Shown: positions 13,065 through 24,432, counted from the first letter of the stretch. The stretch is DNA of 64,000 nucleotides from Undaria pinnatifida (GCA_012845835.1 JABAKD010000022.1:12779218-12843217), one strand, 5' to 3'. Notes: a model not told the origin generated them from the letters alone. Made by a program: numbers and translations.

Positions 13065-13440
13065 AGGGTAACACATGGGCCGGTCCATGGGCCGGCCTTT
13101 TATATCCACGAGTCGGCCCACAACGATGGCGGGCCGGCTCATATGAGGTCCGTGTCTCATGGACTTGGCAGCGAATGTCATGGGCCCGACCGGGCCAACA
13201 AATTTCAAAAAATGATGGGCCGGGTCGCGGTCCATTCTTCTGAACATATGACGGGCAGGACCGGGTCACTACCCATCATCGCAAGATTCCATGGGCCGGG
13301 CCGGGCCGCAGCCTATCCTCCGAAAATTGATGAGCTAGGGCGGGCCGTGGCCCACGACATGAAAAAATGATAGGCCGGGCCGGGCCGGCTGGCCCAGGCC
13401 GGCCCAATCCCGGGCCGACCCACAATCGTTGGCCCATGAT
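13065..13440. repeat. R6 GGGCC-rich array, copy 2
   Basis: It has the same GATGGGCCGGGC...GGCCCAT units and A-rich spacers as the array at 11390-11800, less regular and 1.3 kb away in the same intron. Confidence 0.6.
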
Positions 13441-13765
13441 ATGCCCTGATAGTACTAGCGTTGAAACCGTCGGGGGCCACAATCCAAAGCCAACCCAATC
13501 CGCAAAACTCACCGAAACAATTTGGTCATGGTTCCCTGCAATTCTTAGAATTTCTTTTCTTCAATATTTTCGTAGGTTGCTTGGCCTTGGGTTGTTACGT
13601 TTGTCGTTTTCAATACATTAGCTTTTTTTTTTTCCAAATCACACGAACTTGGAAAGTTCAATGGCAAACACCGTAGTAAAAGCACCGCAGGTTGTCGGAA
13701 GGCTGCCTGAACAATAAGATAAAACCATCCTTGTGTTTCCGCCCAGAGTGAGTGGTAGTCCGTAC

Positions 13766-13977
13766 CTGGCTTGAACTGTGGCATTGGAACGTTTCGCCCT
13801 GCCCAAGGCGTCCAGACGCCGGAATATCGCAGGTTACATCGTTCCCGGTTGCATCCAGCGATTCCAGTGTTATAGTACCCCGATTGGTGACTGTTCCGGA
13901 AAACGAAACGCTTTCCCCGTTGTCGACCCGTTCATTTCCGTTCTCATCTGTCCACTTTTCCGTTTCGGGTTCTCCGG
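13766..13977 (-). CDS. Exon E27, A-type half of repeat module 12
   Basis: The exon is 212 nt, phase 1 to 0, with acceptor TCGCCCACAG and donor CAG|GTACGG. It encodes GEPETEKWTDENGNERVDNG, ESVSFSGTVTNRGTITLESL and ASGRLGQGETFQCHSSSQ. It contains every A-half landmark and no stop. An ORF finder misses it because it has no methionine start. A decayed partial copy interrupted by an R1 element is at 14195-14610. Confidence 0.92.
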
Positions 13978-14194
13978 CTGTGGGCGAAAAGTTGACGCGA
14001 TAGATATAAGTGGTTAAAGCCTTTCGGGATTTACTCCCGTTTTGGGCACGGAATACCGCCCGATTTGGCTACAACTTCGAAATGTGACTGCGATCGACAG
14101 TTAAGAACGATACAGCAGAGCGTCAGGTGGATTCGATACATGTCCATGTCAAGCCAAAAATAGGTACAGGGTAGACTACATGCATTGATCGGTA

Positions 14195-14235
14195 TCGTCC
14201 AGCGGTTCCAGTGTTTTATTATGGTACCCGGATTG
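14195..14235 (-). pseudogene. Decayed E27 copy, 3' fragment
   Basis: It reads TVINPGTIIKHWNRW against TVTNRGTITLESLDA in E27 and is continuous in homology with the fragment at 14513-14610 on the other side of an R1 element. Confidence 0.65.
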
Positions 14236-14512
14236 ATGACCGTTGAGTCATCCCACGGTATGGGTTGTACTTTTCGGGCCACACGTTTCTGATATTCTGA
14301 TTGGTTGAGCTACCTCAAGTGTGGAACTAACTGTTAGTATGAACCATTTAGAAGTATTTTGTTCGAGGACTTGGTGGGGCGAGCGAATGCCTTCAAGGTC
14401 ATGTTTCGGGTGATGATGGATGATGTTGGTGTTGACCTAATAGCTCCTCATGTTAGGAGCTCAGAAAATTCTTAGAAAGTTATGCTGCACCCCTGCCGTG
14501 GGATGACTCTGT
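14236..14512 (+). mobile_element. R1 MITE, complete copy
   Basis: Terminal inverted repeats GAGTCATCCCACGG...GGGT (left) and the complementary ACCCCTGCCGTGGGATGACTC (right) bound about 277 bp. It lies inside a decayed E27 copy, which defines the insertion point. The target duplication appears to be only 2-3 bp (AC or AAC). No coding capacity is seen. Confidence 0.75.
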
Positions 14513-14610
14513 TCCGGAAAACAACACGATTTCCTCCTTTTCGACCCGTTTAAATCCGTTTCCATCCTTCCAACTTCCCGTTCCGGGTACTCCGGCTGTA
14601 GACGACAAAA
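14513..14610 (-). pseudogene. Decayed E27 copy, 5' fragment
   Basis: It reads LSSTAGVPGTGSWKDGNGFK followed by RVEKEEIVLFSGT, aligned with FSPTAGEPETEKWTDENGN...VSFSGT of E27 about 0.5 kb away. Confidence 0.7.
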
Positions 14611-15634
14611 CGTTACCACAATGAAAGACGATACAAGACGACACAGGTTAGTGTATAGTCTGTTTTGAGTTGTGGCCTTTTCTGCCTTCCAAGACTTTTA
14701 AGTGTGGGTTTAGGGTGCTTTGGTTCTGGGGATGGAATAATACGTCGAAGAACGGTAGAGTAGTTAATAAAGCATCACCAGGCACGTGCGTTGTTAGCCC
14801 GTCACAAACAAGAAGGCTGACACGAGTGTCTGCTGTGCAGAAACAACTAGGCCTCCATCTACAATGGTAATAATGGCAATACTTTTGGTCAAATTGGGCC
14901 TTTTCAACAGCGTAAAAGCAGCATAATAATTGGTCATATTTTTGGAACATCATGAGACCTGTATGATAGGGGGGAAACATGGTACGCATTTGGGGGGAAA
15001 TACGGTAGCAATTTCAATTAATACCCAGTGAAATAAACGAAAACATAAGAAAACATGAGGAGGAGAAGGAAGAGAATTGATGCAGGTGTAGATCCATCAC
15101 TGGTGGTACAAAATAAACCCGATCGCGGTGAGGGGAGCGATCGTCGACGTTCACTTCTACTTTGCGTGTCAGCAGAAAACGTCAACAGCGCCTAGCGGAC
15201 GCGTGTTACGTTAGCCGTACAGCTGAAGTTTCTCTGGTTCTTCAAACTTAAGAAGGCCTCGCCCAAGCAGATCATCTTCAAGATGAAACCAAATGGTGAC
15301 CGGATGAGATTTCCGATGGCCCATATCGTAGGTACAAAACGAATAGCATACCGTCGGTAAATCACAGATGACAATTCAAGGATGTTTCATTTTCTTGCTG
15401 GGATTACTTGTGAAATATTCACGTTGGAGCTCATTCTGCATGTCTATCGTCATCTACCGTCTCCCTCTGCCTAACGAAAACGATGAATGCCTTCAAAATA
15501 GTATAAAATCGTTAATTTTCACGCTCCTCCTTCCGATCTACTAATTTAATTAATGCATCTTCTCGCCTCAAAGTGGGAGTAATACGTATTTTTGTAACGC
15601 ACGCCCCCGTACACAAGCGCACAGAGGGCACAGC

Positions 15635-15900
15635 GGGCGCGTGCTACGATAGAGGTATACCGTTTTTTGGCGAAAAACGTTTCTCCTTAACCCAAAATTG
15701 GTCGGAATTGTATTTTGGTTTTGCGCTTTGTTATTTTTTCCTGCTGGTTGGCCATGGGCCTGTCTGTTCGTTGCCAATGGCTCGAACTTCCAATTTACTC
15801 AAAACCAGGTTTTACCTCAGAAACAACAATGGTTGAAGAGCTCCTCAGACGAGGCACCCCAGAAAAAACAATAATTGGTGTACCTCTGGGCGTAATTTGT
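15635..15900 (+). mobile_element. R3 MITE-like element
   Basis: It starts CGTGCTACGATAGAGGTATA and ends near ATTGGTGTACCTCTGGGCG. It includes TTCTCCTTAACCCAAAA and the GAGCTCCTCAGACGAGG block typical of R3. Confidence 0.6.
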
Positions 15901-17503
15901 GTCAGCCGTGGTCTCCCTATTGTCTGATGGAAAACATAAGAATGACAATATTGGGGCGATCCTCGGTTGAAACACCCCGCCGAACAAGAAGTATTTGATC
16001 AAAATGTCTTACGCCTATCGTAAAGACGCATCAGCGTTTAGTTGAGCCATTGAGCCACCCTTCTCACCCACGGTGATAAGAGCAAGCCGATCCAGCTCAT
16101 CCTTACACGTAGCCTTGGCCCTGTCCCTTTTTCCGAGTGGATCTAAGTAGGTTACCTTTTGACAAAAGCGAGGCCAGAGAGCGGGGAGTCAGGAAGCTGC
16201 ATATCAGGACGACATAATCTTTCAGCGCTCCGAAATATTTTCTCATAATAAATCCAAGTACTTTTTTCTTAACAAACGTGGGCGTAGCTCTTAAAGGGGC
16301 TCGTGCAACGGGTTCACGTAGATAATACTCGACGTGTTTTCTTTGTGCGAACAGGTTGGCCGGTCCCCTGTAGTTTCCATGCTTTTGATGTCACGATGGA
16401 CTCCAGGCAGCAGCGGGCCAACAGAACTTCTCCTCTCGTCACCTACACTAACAGGACGTCACGGTCACGGGAATTCTAGACCCCCTCCGCCCCCGCCGCC
16501 CCCCCGGTAAAATTCGGCCATGTACGATATGACGATTGCACTCCCCACACACGTGAAGCGATAACTACGCCTCCCACCCCCTGTTTGGCAGGTGAAAACC
16601 TGACGTGCTCTGTCCTGGTATGCGAGAGTGCACGGTCTTACAGATTACGGTCATGAATTTGACAAAGAATATACCTCCCGGCATTGTCGGGATGCGAGGG
16701 TCTACGGCCGTGCGTGAGATATGGGTACCCATGCCCCCGTCGCTCCGTTCAGGACACACGCACATGCATGCGCTGCGTTTGATGGACTATTCTGGTCTCG
16801 TTGACCCGTGCACTCTCGGAGAAAGCGATGGAGCGAGTTGGGGGAGGTACTCGTTATCGTTCAGGCTCGTACGCCGTAAGACCATAGACTTTTACAGCCC
16901 TATATTGCCGCGACGGAGCACTATAGGTGTTATCCCGCCAGGTAGAAATTTCTCGCGACAAGCACGAAGTGCCTTAAGGGGTGCGGGTGAGTCACGTGAA
17001 GGGTAAGCTGTATGCTATTTTAGGGAGGGGAAAGGGCGTTTGTGTTACGGAACAGGGAGAGAACTGTTGACAATACTAGTCCTCCATCCGTCAACAACGT
17101 GTGTCACGGGGGGAATGGTTGATACTGTGGTAGCGAAATGGGCAGAGCTTCGGCTTCTCTGTTCCGGGGCGAAACTACCGATATTCTTGGAACCAGAAAT
17201 AGGGGGCGCAAGAGGTGTGCCCTCGAGGTTGGAGGGAGCCTCTTTACTTACACTCTGAAAGAGAAGGTTGGTACTACTACGATCGCCATCACATCCACAA
17301 CTGCGCCAATACGTGTTGATATTGTTTTTTTCCTCACTGCCATGTTTCGGCTCAACTAGTAGGAGATTTTACCCTAAACGATCTTCTAGATAAGCCGCGC
17401 TCACTAACGTCCTCTCTTCCCCTACTCGGTACAAGCCTTCAGCGTTCCCACTGCTCGCCAAGTACGTCAATTTTTTTTCAATATAAACTTCCGGGAAAGG
17501 TAC

Positions 17504-17939
17504 CGAAACTGACCTCTGCTGTTCCGGTGATGACGCCCGCGTCGACATCCCGAACAGACAAAACCTTTGATGCGTCGCACACAATAGGAACCCCCCCAGA
17601 TCGTTCCGAAGGAGCAAACCTGCTTGCCACAATGGATAACTCGTGATTGCACGCGATGGTATTCCCAAACACGTCGTCGAGCAGCACCACTTCACTCAAT
17701 CTCGTGTTACCGATGTTTCGTATCGTAATCTTGAAGAACGCAGTGTCGCCGGCATCGCTGTAATCCCGGTGGATGCCGTTTTTGGTTGTTACCGACCGCA
17801 AAGAAATTTCCACAACAATCCTGGATATCCGAGAAAGAAACGTTTCCTGGTTGGCCGCAGCTTTGACGGTTCTGGAGCCGTGAGAAGAGGAGCCGGTGAT
17901 TGTGGCGGTGCTGAAGACAAAACCGGCGTCAATGTCGTC
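17504..17939 (-). CDS. Exon E26, end of module 10 and most of module 11
   Basis: At 436 nt this is the longest exon, phase 0 to 1, with acceptor CACCGCGCAG|GAC and donor TTCG|GTACCT. It encodes DDIDAGFVFSTATITGSSSH, AGDTAFFKITIRNIGNTRLS and VLSVRDVDAGVITGTAE. It spans one B half, a full A half and the next D-V-D-A-G motif, with no introns at the usual places. GTCAGT, seven bases upstream, is an alternative donor but gives the wrong phase for E27. Three decayed copies of its start follow at 18.1-18.7 kb. Confidence 0.92.
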
Positions 17940-18118
17940 CTGCGCGGTGGGGTGGGCCAACGCACTATTAGAAATGAACGTTTGCATGCCTGTTTTGTTC
18001 TGTGCTGTGTTGTTGTTGAAGCGTATATGTCAAGAGTGGCAGAACGCAAAAGAATTGTTCAGTGAAAAGGTGAGATATTAGAGGAGTGATTTCGCGCTTT
18101 GCTGCCGAATTGTGGATA

Positions 18119-18187
18119 TTTTAGCCGTGAGAAGAGAAATCGGTGACTGTCGCGGTCGCCGAATATGCAACCGGCCTCAAAGTCGTT
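18119..18187 (-). pseudogene. Decayed E26 start, copy 1
   Basis: It retains the acceptor GCGCAG and reads NDFEAGCIF before a frameshift. After the shift a VTDFSSHG-like tail matches ITGSSSHG of E26. Confidence 0.65.
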
Positions 18188-18367
18188 CTGCGCGGTGGAA
18201 ACAACAGAAGTTGCGTGAACGCGTGGCAGTCTGCACGTTAAGTCTCTTGAACGCGGTTTTGCGGAAACAGATCTGTCAAACTGCCATCAATCGAAGATCA
18301 ATTTTCTCGTCGACAGTGTTACATTTTCCGATGAAGAGTGGTCTCAAGGTTTGCCGCTGTTTGCGCG

Positions 18368-18439
18368 GTTTTTGAAGCCATGAGATGAGTAGCCGGTGGG
18401 CATGGCCGTGCTGAAGATGAACCCGGCGTGGATTATGTC
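18368..18439 (-). pseudogene. Decayed E26 start, copy 2
   Basis: It reads DIIHAGFIFSTAMPTGYSSH against DDIDAGFVFSTATITGSSSH. The acceptor AG is retained as GCGAAG. Confidence 0.7.
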
Positions 18440-18499
18440 CTTCGCAGTGAAACACATGATTTGTTTATAATGGAATTTTGCATGTAGCTTGTTTTCTTC

Positions 18500-18702
18500 C
18501 GCGCTGTTAAGTGGAAAGCAGACGTTTCCAATTGGATGCTTCCGTCGTGGGTGGCAGAACGCAGACGAATGTCCATGAAAATGCTAGATATCTGAGGAAG
18601 ATTTACGTCATGCCTTGCCGCCGCTTTCACGGATCTGGAGCCGTGACAAGAGGAACCGACGATTTTGGCGATGCTGAAGATGAAGCCGACGTCGATCTCG
18701 TC
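18500..18702 (-). pseudogene. Decayed E26 start, copy 3 (longest)
   Basis: It reads DEIDVGFIFSIAKIVGSSCH and continues colinear with E26 for about 65 codons (SVKAAARHDV, IRLRSATHDG). The acceptor CAG has become CTG, so it should not splice like E26. Confidence 0.75.
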
Positions 18703-19149
18703 CAGCGCAGTAGAAATACACACACCTATATATAGCGGGTACACTAACTTGGTTTATTATGCAACTATGGGGCAATTAATAGGTATTTATATATTTGAGG
18801 AGTTCGGGGAGAAGAAAACTAATACCTCGAACTGTATGTCAGGGAGGGCAATCTATCTAATTCATTCAACGTGATATACATATTGGTTAATTATTTACTG
18901 TCGGGATTCGGGCAGACCAAGTTAGTCACATCTGTTCCGAGCGGAATCCGGCAGTTTTTTGTCTCCTGTTTTCTTTTTTCCTGCGTGTGCTGGAAAATGT
19001 ACGGGTATTCCTCACAAGAGTCTGAGCTTCGACGTGCACCAAGTTCCAATCCACCCAGGTGCATTGACAAATGCAATCTACAAGCTCTTTTGGAAAAACG
19101 GTGTGTAACGACCCCTTGATGGAGCGGTTTGGGATTGCGAGAAACGCAC

Positions 19150-19245
19150 CTGCGAAATAGCGTAGCCTGATTTGCTTTGACACGACACAGCTGCCCCCGG
19201 CGCGAGCTTGAGACCACCCAGGTTTGGCGTGCACTTCACTTCGTC
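19150..19245 (-). CDS. Exon E25, cysteine strand of repeat module 10
   Basis: The exon is 96 nt, phase 0 to 0, with acceptor TTTGTGCCCCCAG and donor CAG|GTGCGT. It encodes DEVKCTPNLGGLKLAPGAAV followed by SCQSKSGYAISQ. L-K-L-A-P-G-A-A-V-S-C is the best consensus match in the window. It joins E26 to give Y-A-I-S-Q|D-D-I-D-A-G, confirming both splice sites. Confidence 0.9.
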
Positions 19246-20589
19246 CTGGGGGCACAAAGAGCGAATCGGGATCAGTCCCCTTAGGCCTTCAGAGAAATCA
19301 AGGCCGAAATGCACTTGACGGTTACAGACAGACACGTGCTGCAGTAGAGATGTGCCATTTCGTGGCTAAAGGGCCGCTCTTGGGGAGCTCTATACCTCAC
19401 CCAAAATCTAATTTACGAGTCAATCCAAAGTTCAACTGGACAGCCAGATCCATGGTCTAGGTACACAAAACATTCAGATTGCGATAATGGGATAGCCCAT
19501 GCTCCGGGTCGGCTTGCTCGCGTGGCCCATTTCATGCGGGGGCCTTGGTTCCGCGATGGCAGAGGATAACATAGAAGTCCAAGATGTTGATCATGATGTA
19601 TTATATTATCGTGGCGTACATCTGAGTATATTACCACAATCAAGACATACGTGAGTCAAGATCGGTCAGAAGGCGACCACAAACCAGTGACCGAAACCGG
19701 GCCAAACCAAGACTGAAATAATGGGCGTACCCATCGGAGTTAACGCAGAACTAAACATACCATACATAGTAGGCATATTTACAGTGGGGTAACTGACTTT
19801 CTGACGATACAGCATCATTCAACAGAATGAACTCATTACCCAACACCAGAATATCCTATCATGCTCGTACATATACGTGGCAATCATGAATCGTACGAGG
19901 GCTCCGCGTGGGTAGGGCAGGGCAGCGCTTCGAATTGTTCGATTCAATACTTGGTGGAGAACAAAAAGTCACCACACACAATCATAGTCTGCGCGTACAG
20001 TATGTAAGGTAATGCCAAGAGTTCGATATAGACTAACAATCATAACAATGTACTACATTTAGTTTAATAGCTGCCGTTTCTTAAGTGAATCCGATTCCGA
20101 GCTTCATTCGACAGATGTCGATCGGATAAATCCGAGCACACGCCGACTGGCCATTTAGTCTGGCGACGAAACGTGTCGAGTGCGTTTCTTTTATATTTTT
20201 ACTCATCAATCAAGCATTCGGGGCCAGTAAGGTGACTGACCAAGTCCGCTGCGTGTTACTCTTTGCAGCCACTAAGAGGCGCGCATTGAGCCAGCTTCTG
20301 AAACATACAATGCATGATATGACAGTATCATCTAGATCCGAGCCTCCCAGATCGACTGTCTGTGTGTTGTCTGATCGTGAAGAGACGTGCTGACGTTGTT
20401 CCAGGCGCGAAACACGGTGGTATGGCTGCCTTCATCATTAGACTCCTCGAATGCTATTGCAATGCTGCTGCTTGTTGCTGAAAAATGTAGATCGTTCACT
20501 CCTTGTACATACAGTACGCGACTACAGCGCTTACAATTTTGACAGCTAATAATCTCAGACTCGAGGTTTTATAGACGAAAATAAAACAT

Positions 20590-21800
20590 ATCATTTTCGT
20601 CTGATCGCTCATTGGCCAGGATTCATACACAAAGTAGGCATCACCCGGGCACGATAGGGTCACATACCGGGATCGGAATCCATCCACACATCTACAACTT
20701 CGCCAACGCGGGGACGAACCCGGATATCATCCGGGTTGATACCTCTCTGCACGGTGTGTAAATCCCAATCCCACCGGCCGATTTTCTGATTGGCCATGGT
20801 TCGTATGTTGAGCCAGCTCCACCTCATGAGAATATAGGGTCCCATCCCCGGTCGAGAGGTCGTTCCACATCTCTAAAACTTCCGTCAACCGGGGAAGCAA
20901 ACCGAGCTTTCTCGGGTCGACACCACCCTGTACGTTGAGAAAACCCCATTCCCGTTGGCTAATCGCTGATTGGTTCGAGCTCCACAGCTCCGTCCCACGC
21001 GGATAGAGGCCCATCAATGGGGGGCATTTCCGTCCCACACGGGGAAGATATGGTCCCATCCCCGATTCATGAATCCCCCGAACCTATACAGCTCCAAAAC
21101 CGCGGGAACAATAACGATGACCTACCGTGTCGAACCCACTCCGTACGACGTGGAACACCAATCATATTCGCTTGCCGCTAATTGGCTGGGGCTCGGACAT
21201 AAGGGCAGCGCCACCATGGGAGGATATAGATTCCTGTACCCGTTTCAGAATTCCTGACAAACCGGGGACGATAACCTAGTCCTCCCGCGGGTCGACACAG
21301 CCCCGCATGATATTGCGACAGTCATCTATTCACATTGGCTTATCGTTGATTGGCTGTGCAGCTCGTAGAGCCAGAGACACCCAGAGCGGAGATAGACCAG
21401 CAAACGGGAGGGGGGCGTTTCGACGCACCCGATGAGGACAGGGCTCCTCCGCCGTTGCAGAAATCCTTCCATGCCCCATCAACTTCTTCAAACCGGAGAC
21501 GAAAAGTGACTTCTCCCGGGTCAACACCACACCGCACCGTGTGGAAGCCTTAGCTAGCTGAGGTTCGTATACAACGCCAGCACCACAGAAGAACAGGGTC
21601 CAACCCCACATCAGAAATTCTTCAACGTATTCACAACTGGAAAAAAATGGGGCAACCCGCGCTACTGCTGAATTTTTATTCGTGTACCCCAACGCCGCGG
21701 TACGCGGACATTTCATTTGACGCCATGCCTCGATACCACCCCGCACAGTGTATCCCAACCTCCGATTGATTGGCTCGGCCGGGGTTCGTGGATAGAGGAA
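20590..21800. repeat. Diverged tandem repeat, 170-215 bp units
   Basis: About seven units are anchored by a GATTGGC/GATTGGTTCGAGCTC-type box near 20610, 20790, 20965, 21180, 21350, 21560 and 21760. A CGGGTCGACAC box follows in several units. Translated on the minus strand, several units share GVDP...PR...EV...W.D, for example GVDPRKLGLLPRLTEVLEMW, but stops interrupt others. Confidence 0.6.
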
Positions 21801-22379
21801 ACCACCACTCACTAAGAAGTTCAGCAAGTTCAATGAAGTCACTATCATCTCATACTGGCCTGTGATCAGAGAAGTTGTACATGGATCAATTGCATAATAC
21901 AGCAGTGAGTCCAGATCGAGGGGATCGGTGCAACTTGATTGGGTATCGTATTATTACTACAGCAGCAGTAATACACTTCACTTCTTTTCCTTTTCCCATC
22001 CCCGTTTTTGTGATGCTCGCATTACTCTCGCCCTCCCAGTAGCATAACTCAAATCCGGGGTCATATAGCGGGCTCCCCTCCCCCCTCCCGACTACGGCAC
22101 CTGCCCTAATTTTTATCTCGAGGATAATTCAGCATTTTCTTCCCTCGTCGATTTGCGTCGGATTGTACCTACCCAAGCTGCTGGACGATTTCAGCAGTTA
22201 TTTGATCCTTTTTTCCCCACTTACTTATTTCTGCAAATAAATAAAGCCAATAAAGCTCACCACGGTGGTTATTTAACTCAAGGACGAACGCTAGTATTAA
22301 TAGTAGTAGTATCCGATTGTAACCCCACTAGACCACCGGGGCGACCGGCTCTATATCACTCACTGCTCCGGTGGCGTAT

Positions 22380-22640
22380 CAGTATATCCTCGAGCCTGGT
22401 ATAGGTCAGCTTCGTGTGATTTCGGATCCCCCCGAGCGCGTACTCGTGTAAATTTTCGTGGGACTTTTCCTTGTGCACTAATTGACTTGCGGAAAGCGAG
22501 AGAGCGTGAGTTAGCAACACTCGATGAAAAATCGACAATCAGTGGGTGCTTAACCCTATGCGTCAAAAGTATTGAAGCCAATAACCGGGAGGGGGAAGGG
22601 AAATACGACACCTGTGACCACGGCTTGTATGTCCAGAAGC
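22380..22640 (-). repeat. R5 dispersed repeat, inverted
   Basis: GAGCGCGTACTCGTG, GAAAGCGAGAGAGCGTGAG and TGTGACCACGGCTTG are inverted R5 blocks. Confidence 0.5.
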
Positions 22641-23424
22641 TGTAAAGTAGAAGTGTGCCAAACAAAAAAAAACTCTCTAGAAGAGATGATCAATCAGCAA
22701 TCAGCAGCAAGGAGCACATCAAGTACGAGGCAACACAAGTTTTTTTTTCAGTTACGTACCAACACGACCGCTTGCACTTGATCGGCAAACGACCACAGCA
22801 ACTGAATCAGGGACCACAGCAGCAACAAAGCACGCCATCCACACGCCGCCTACATTTCTCCAAAGAGTCTTCTCGGGCGGAAAAAACACCAAGCAATGCG
22901 ATGCCGGGACGAATGCAAGCTACCACTGGTTTCTTCTGTGGATACTGTCTACTTGCTGCCACCTTCGCGTGGCGCAGCTTAACAACAGGAGGAGGAACTT
23001 GTATAATACAACCCTTGAGGCCCCGGGGACGCAGCCACTCGCAACGCTGCTGTGTGGCTTTTCTGGCGCAGTAATCGTAATCACTACTACCTCCTCTTCG
23101 TGTTTTAGTCATGCGTGCGCTTGCCACGTCTATATCCATGTATGTATGTACGTGCCTACCGTAATTCAACAAACAAAGACACTACCATGATCCCTACCGC
23201 AGTGCCATGGGGACTTTTTTATAGTAACATCATTTTTTGTTTTGGGACAATAGACTATATGACGAGAATTTGGAAATAATGAAATATTGTCTTGCCAAGT
23301 ATTATTTTATCGACCTCTCAAGACCCGAAGAATAGCTGGAGAATACCGTTCAAAATACAATTTTTTGCGCGCTTCTCGCTTAGACGGCGGCCTTCGAGTA
23401 AAGTGCTTTGACCGAGAAATCCTA

Positions 23425-23495
23425 CAACACTGCCCACTGAGCTACTTGATCACTTGACTCAGTAGCTCAGTAGGTAGTGCTACTACATACTATAA
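23425..23495 (+). repeat. tRNA-like SINE fragment
   Basis: CAGTAGCTCAGTAGGTAGTG resembles an internal box A promoter of a tRNA. No box B partner or acceptor stem is clear. Confidence 0.35.
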
Positions 23496-23506
23496 TATAA
23501 AAAAAT

Positions 23507-24050
23507 ACACTCCAGCTGTGAGATCGAAGATTTTGTCGAAACTCATTTTTGCAAGCTTTGTGTGATACTCCGATTGCGCGTGTTACGGGTTGTGTGTCCT
23601 CATTAAGGATATCGGTCGGCGACTCCCCTTGGAACTATAGTGTAGCTATCATGGTCAACAGGGTGATGTTAGTCAGTCTGTGCGCCGAAACTGTAAACCC
23701 GCGAGGGGAACAATATCTGACAGCTGTGGAAAGAAATACATTAGTTTATCAAGTAAGTGTATCCTGAAAGTCGTATAACCGGTGAGGGGAGGGCGGAGTT
23801 TTGAAGGGCGTGGGGGCACGGGTTTGAACAAGAGGGAGCGGGTGGGGGGGGGGGAGGGGGGGGGTGGGCAGGGCAACTCAATCTGTGCGTGGAAACTGTA
23901 AATCCTTCAAGGGGATAAATCTGACGGTTTTGGACGGAATGCACCAGTTTTATCATGAATATCCTGCAAGTCGTACAACCAGTGAGGAGAGAGCGGAGTG
24001 TTTGAGGGGGTGCGTGGGTGGGTGGGGGTATATATGTTAAACTACCAAAC
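23507..24050 (+). repeat. R4 repeat with G-rich tandem units
   Basis: It starts ACACTCCAGCTGTGAGATCG. It then has two related 220-bp units (CTGTAAACCCGCGAGGGG and CTGTAAATCCTTCAAGGGG), each followed by a G-run tract (about 23835-23875 and 24000-24030) capable of quadruplex-like structure. Confidence 0.6.
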
Positions 24051-24094
24051 GAAATAACCATTTATAATGTCGTCATCGCCCACGCTTGCAAAAA

Positions 24095-24175
24095 ACAAAT
24101 ATGAAGTACGTGAGAATCGAACTCACGACACATAGCACTACCCACTGTCACGTGACTCAGTAAAACTCACAGTGA
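24095..24175 (-). repeat. tRNA-like SINE fragment
   Basis: On the minus strand, CAGTGGGTAGTGCTATGTG followed by GAGTTCGATTCTCAC has box A- and box B-like elements in tRNA order. The cloverleaf is incomplete. Confidence 0.45.
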
Positions 24176-24354
24176 GTGGGTTATGCAAAAAACCAACCAA
24201 ATATGTTTTCGAGTTCGCTAATTAATTATCGCCGACTTCGTAAGAACGATCTCCGGAGCTATCCCCTCTTCACGTACTACAGTTAGTAGTACTCAGGAGA
24301 ACACCAACAACTATCATAACCCTTCGTAACGTCTCCAGCGCGCACGTTCATTAA

Positions 24355-24432
24355 TACCAAATTTGATCTGGGTGAGAATCGTACTCACGACACATCCTTC
24401 GTTGGTTATATAGCACTATGCCCACTGAGCCG
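24355..24432 (-). repeat. tRNA-like SINE or decayed tRNA
   Basis: On the minus strand, GGCTCAGTGGGCATAGTGC and GAGTACGATTCTCACC flank a potential anticodon arm at tRNA spacing. It is similar to the piece at 24095-24175, so a tRNA-derived SINE is more likely than a functional tRNA. Confidence 0.45.

Larger units (their letters stand above)
9435..13765. other. Intron between E27 and E28
   Basis: It contains R4 fragments (about 9600-9645 and 10788-10945), two GGGCC-rich arrays, an R2 copy and a CAG-rich stretch near 11870-12200. The overlapping ORFs at 11.9-12.5 kb follow the CAG/CTG composition and show no domain. Confidence 0.55.
13978..17503. other. Intron between E26 and E27
   Basis: It contains a split E27 copy with its R1 insert, an R3 element (about 15635-15900), and an ORF ending NFSCTANVTRVR (minus, near 15192) that only faintly recalls a cysteine strand. 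Confidence 0.5.
17940..19149. other. Intron between E25 and E26, filled with E26 copies
   Basis: Three decayed copies of the start of E26 occupy 18119-18702 at about 250-bp intervals. They are listed separately. Confidence 0.7.

Noticed and set aside
15192-15374. Minus-strand ORF ending NFSCTANVTRVR as a possible module exon
   Set aside because: Only a few residues recall the cysteine strand and no splice sites in the right phase were found; E26 and E27 already join in phase.
16565-16765. Minus-strand ORFs here and near 59297 sharing a PGQ-TSGF-like peptide
   Set aside because: The similarity is short and follows a shared repeat; no module motif is present.
17643-18065. Plus-strand ORF of 140 codons
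   Set aside because: It is the antisense shadow of E26.
21330-21848. Minus-strand ORF of 172 codons
   Set aside because: It lies in the diverged tandem repeat and is not colinear with the other units; no domain recognised.
24355-24432. Functional tRNA gene
   Set aside because: No convincing acceptor stem and a diverged second copy 250 bp away; SINE debris is more likely.
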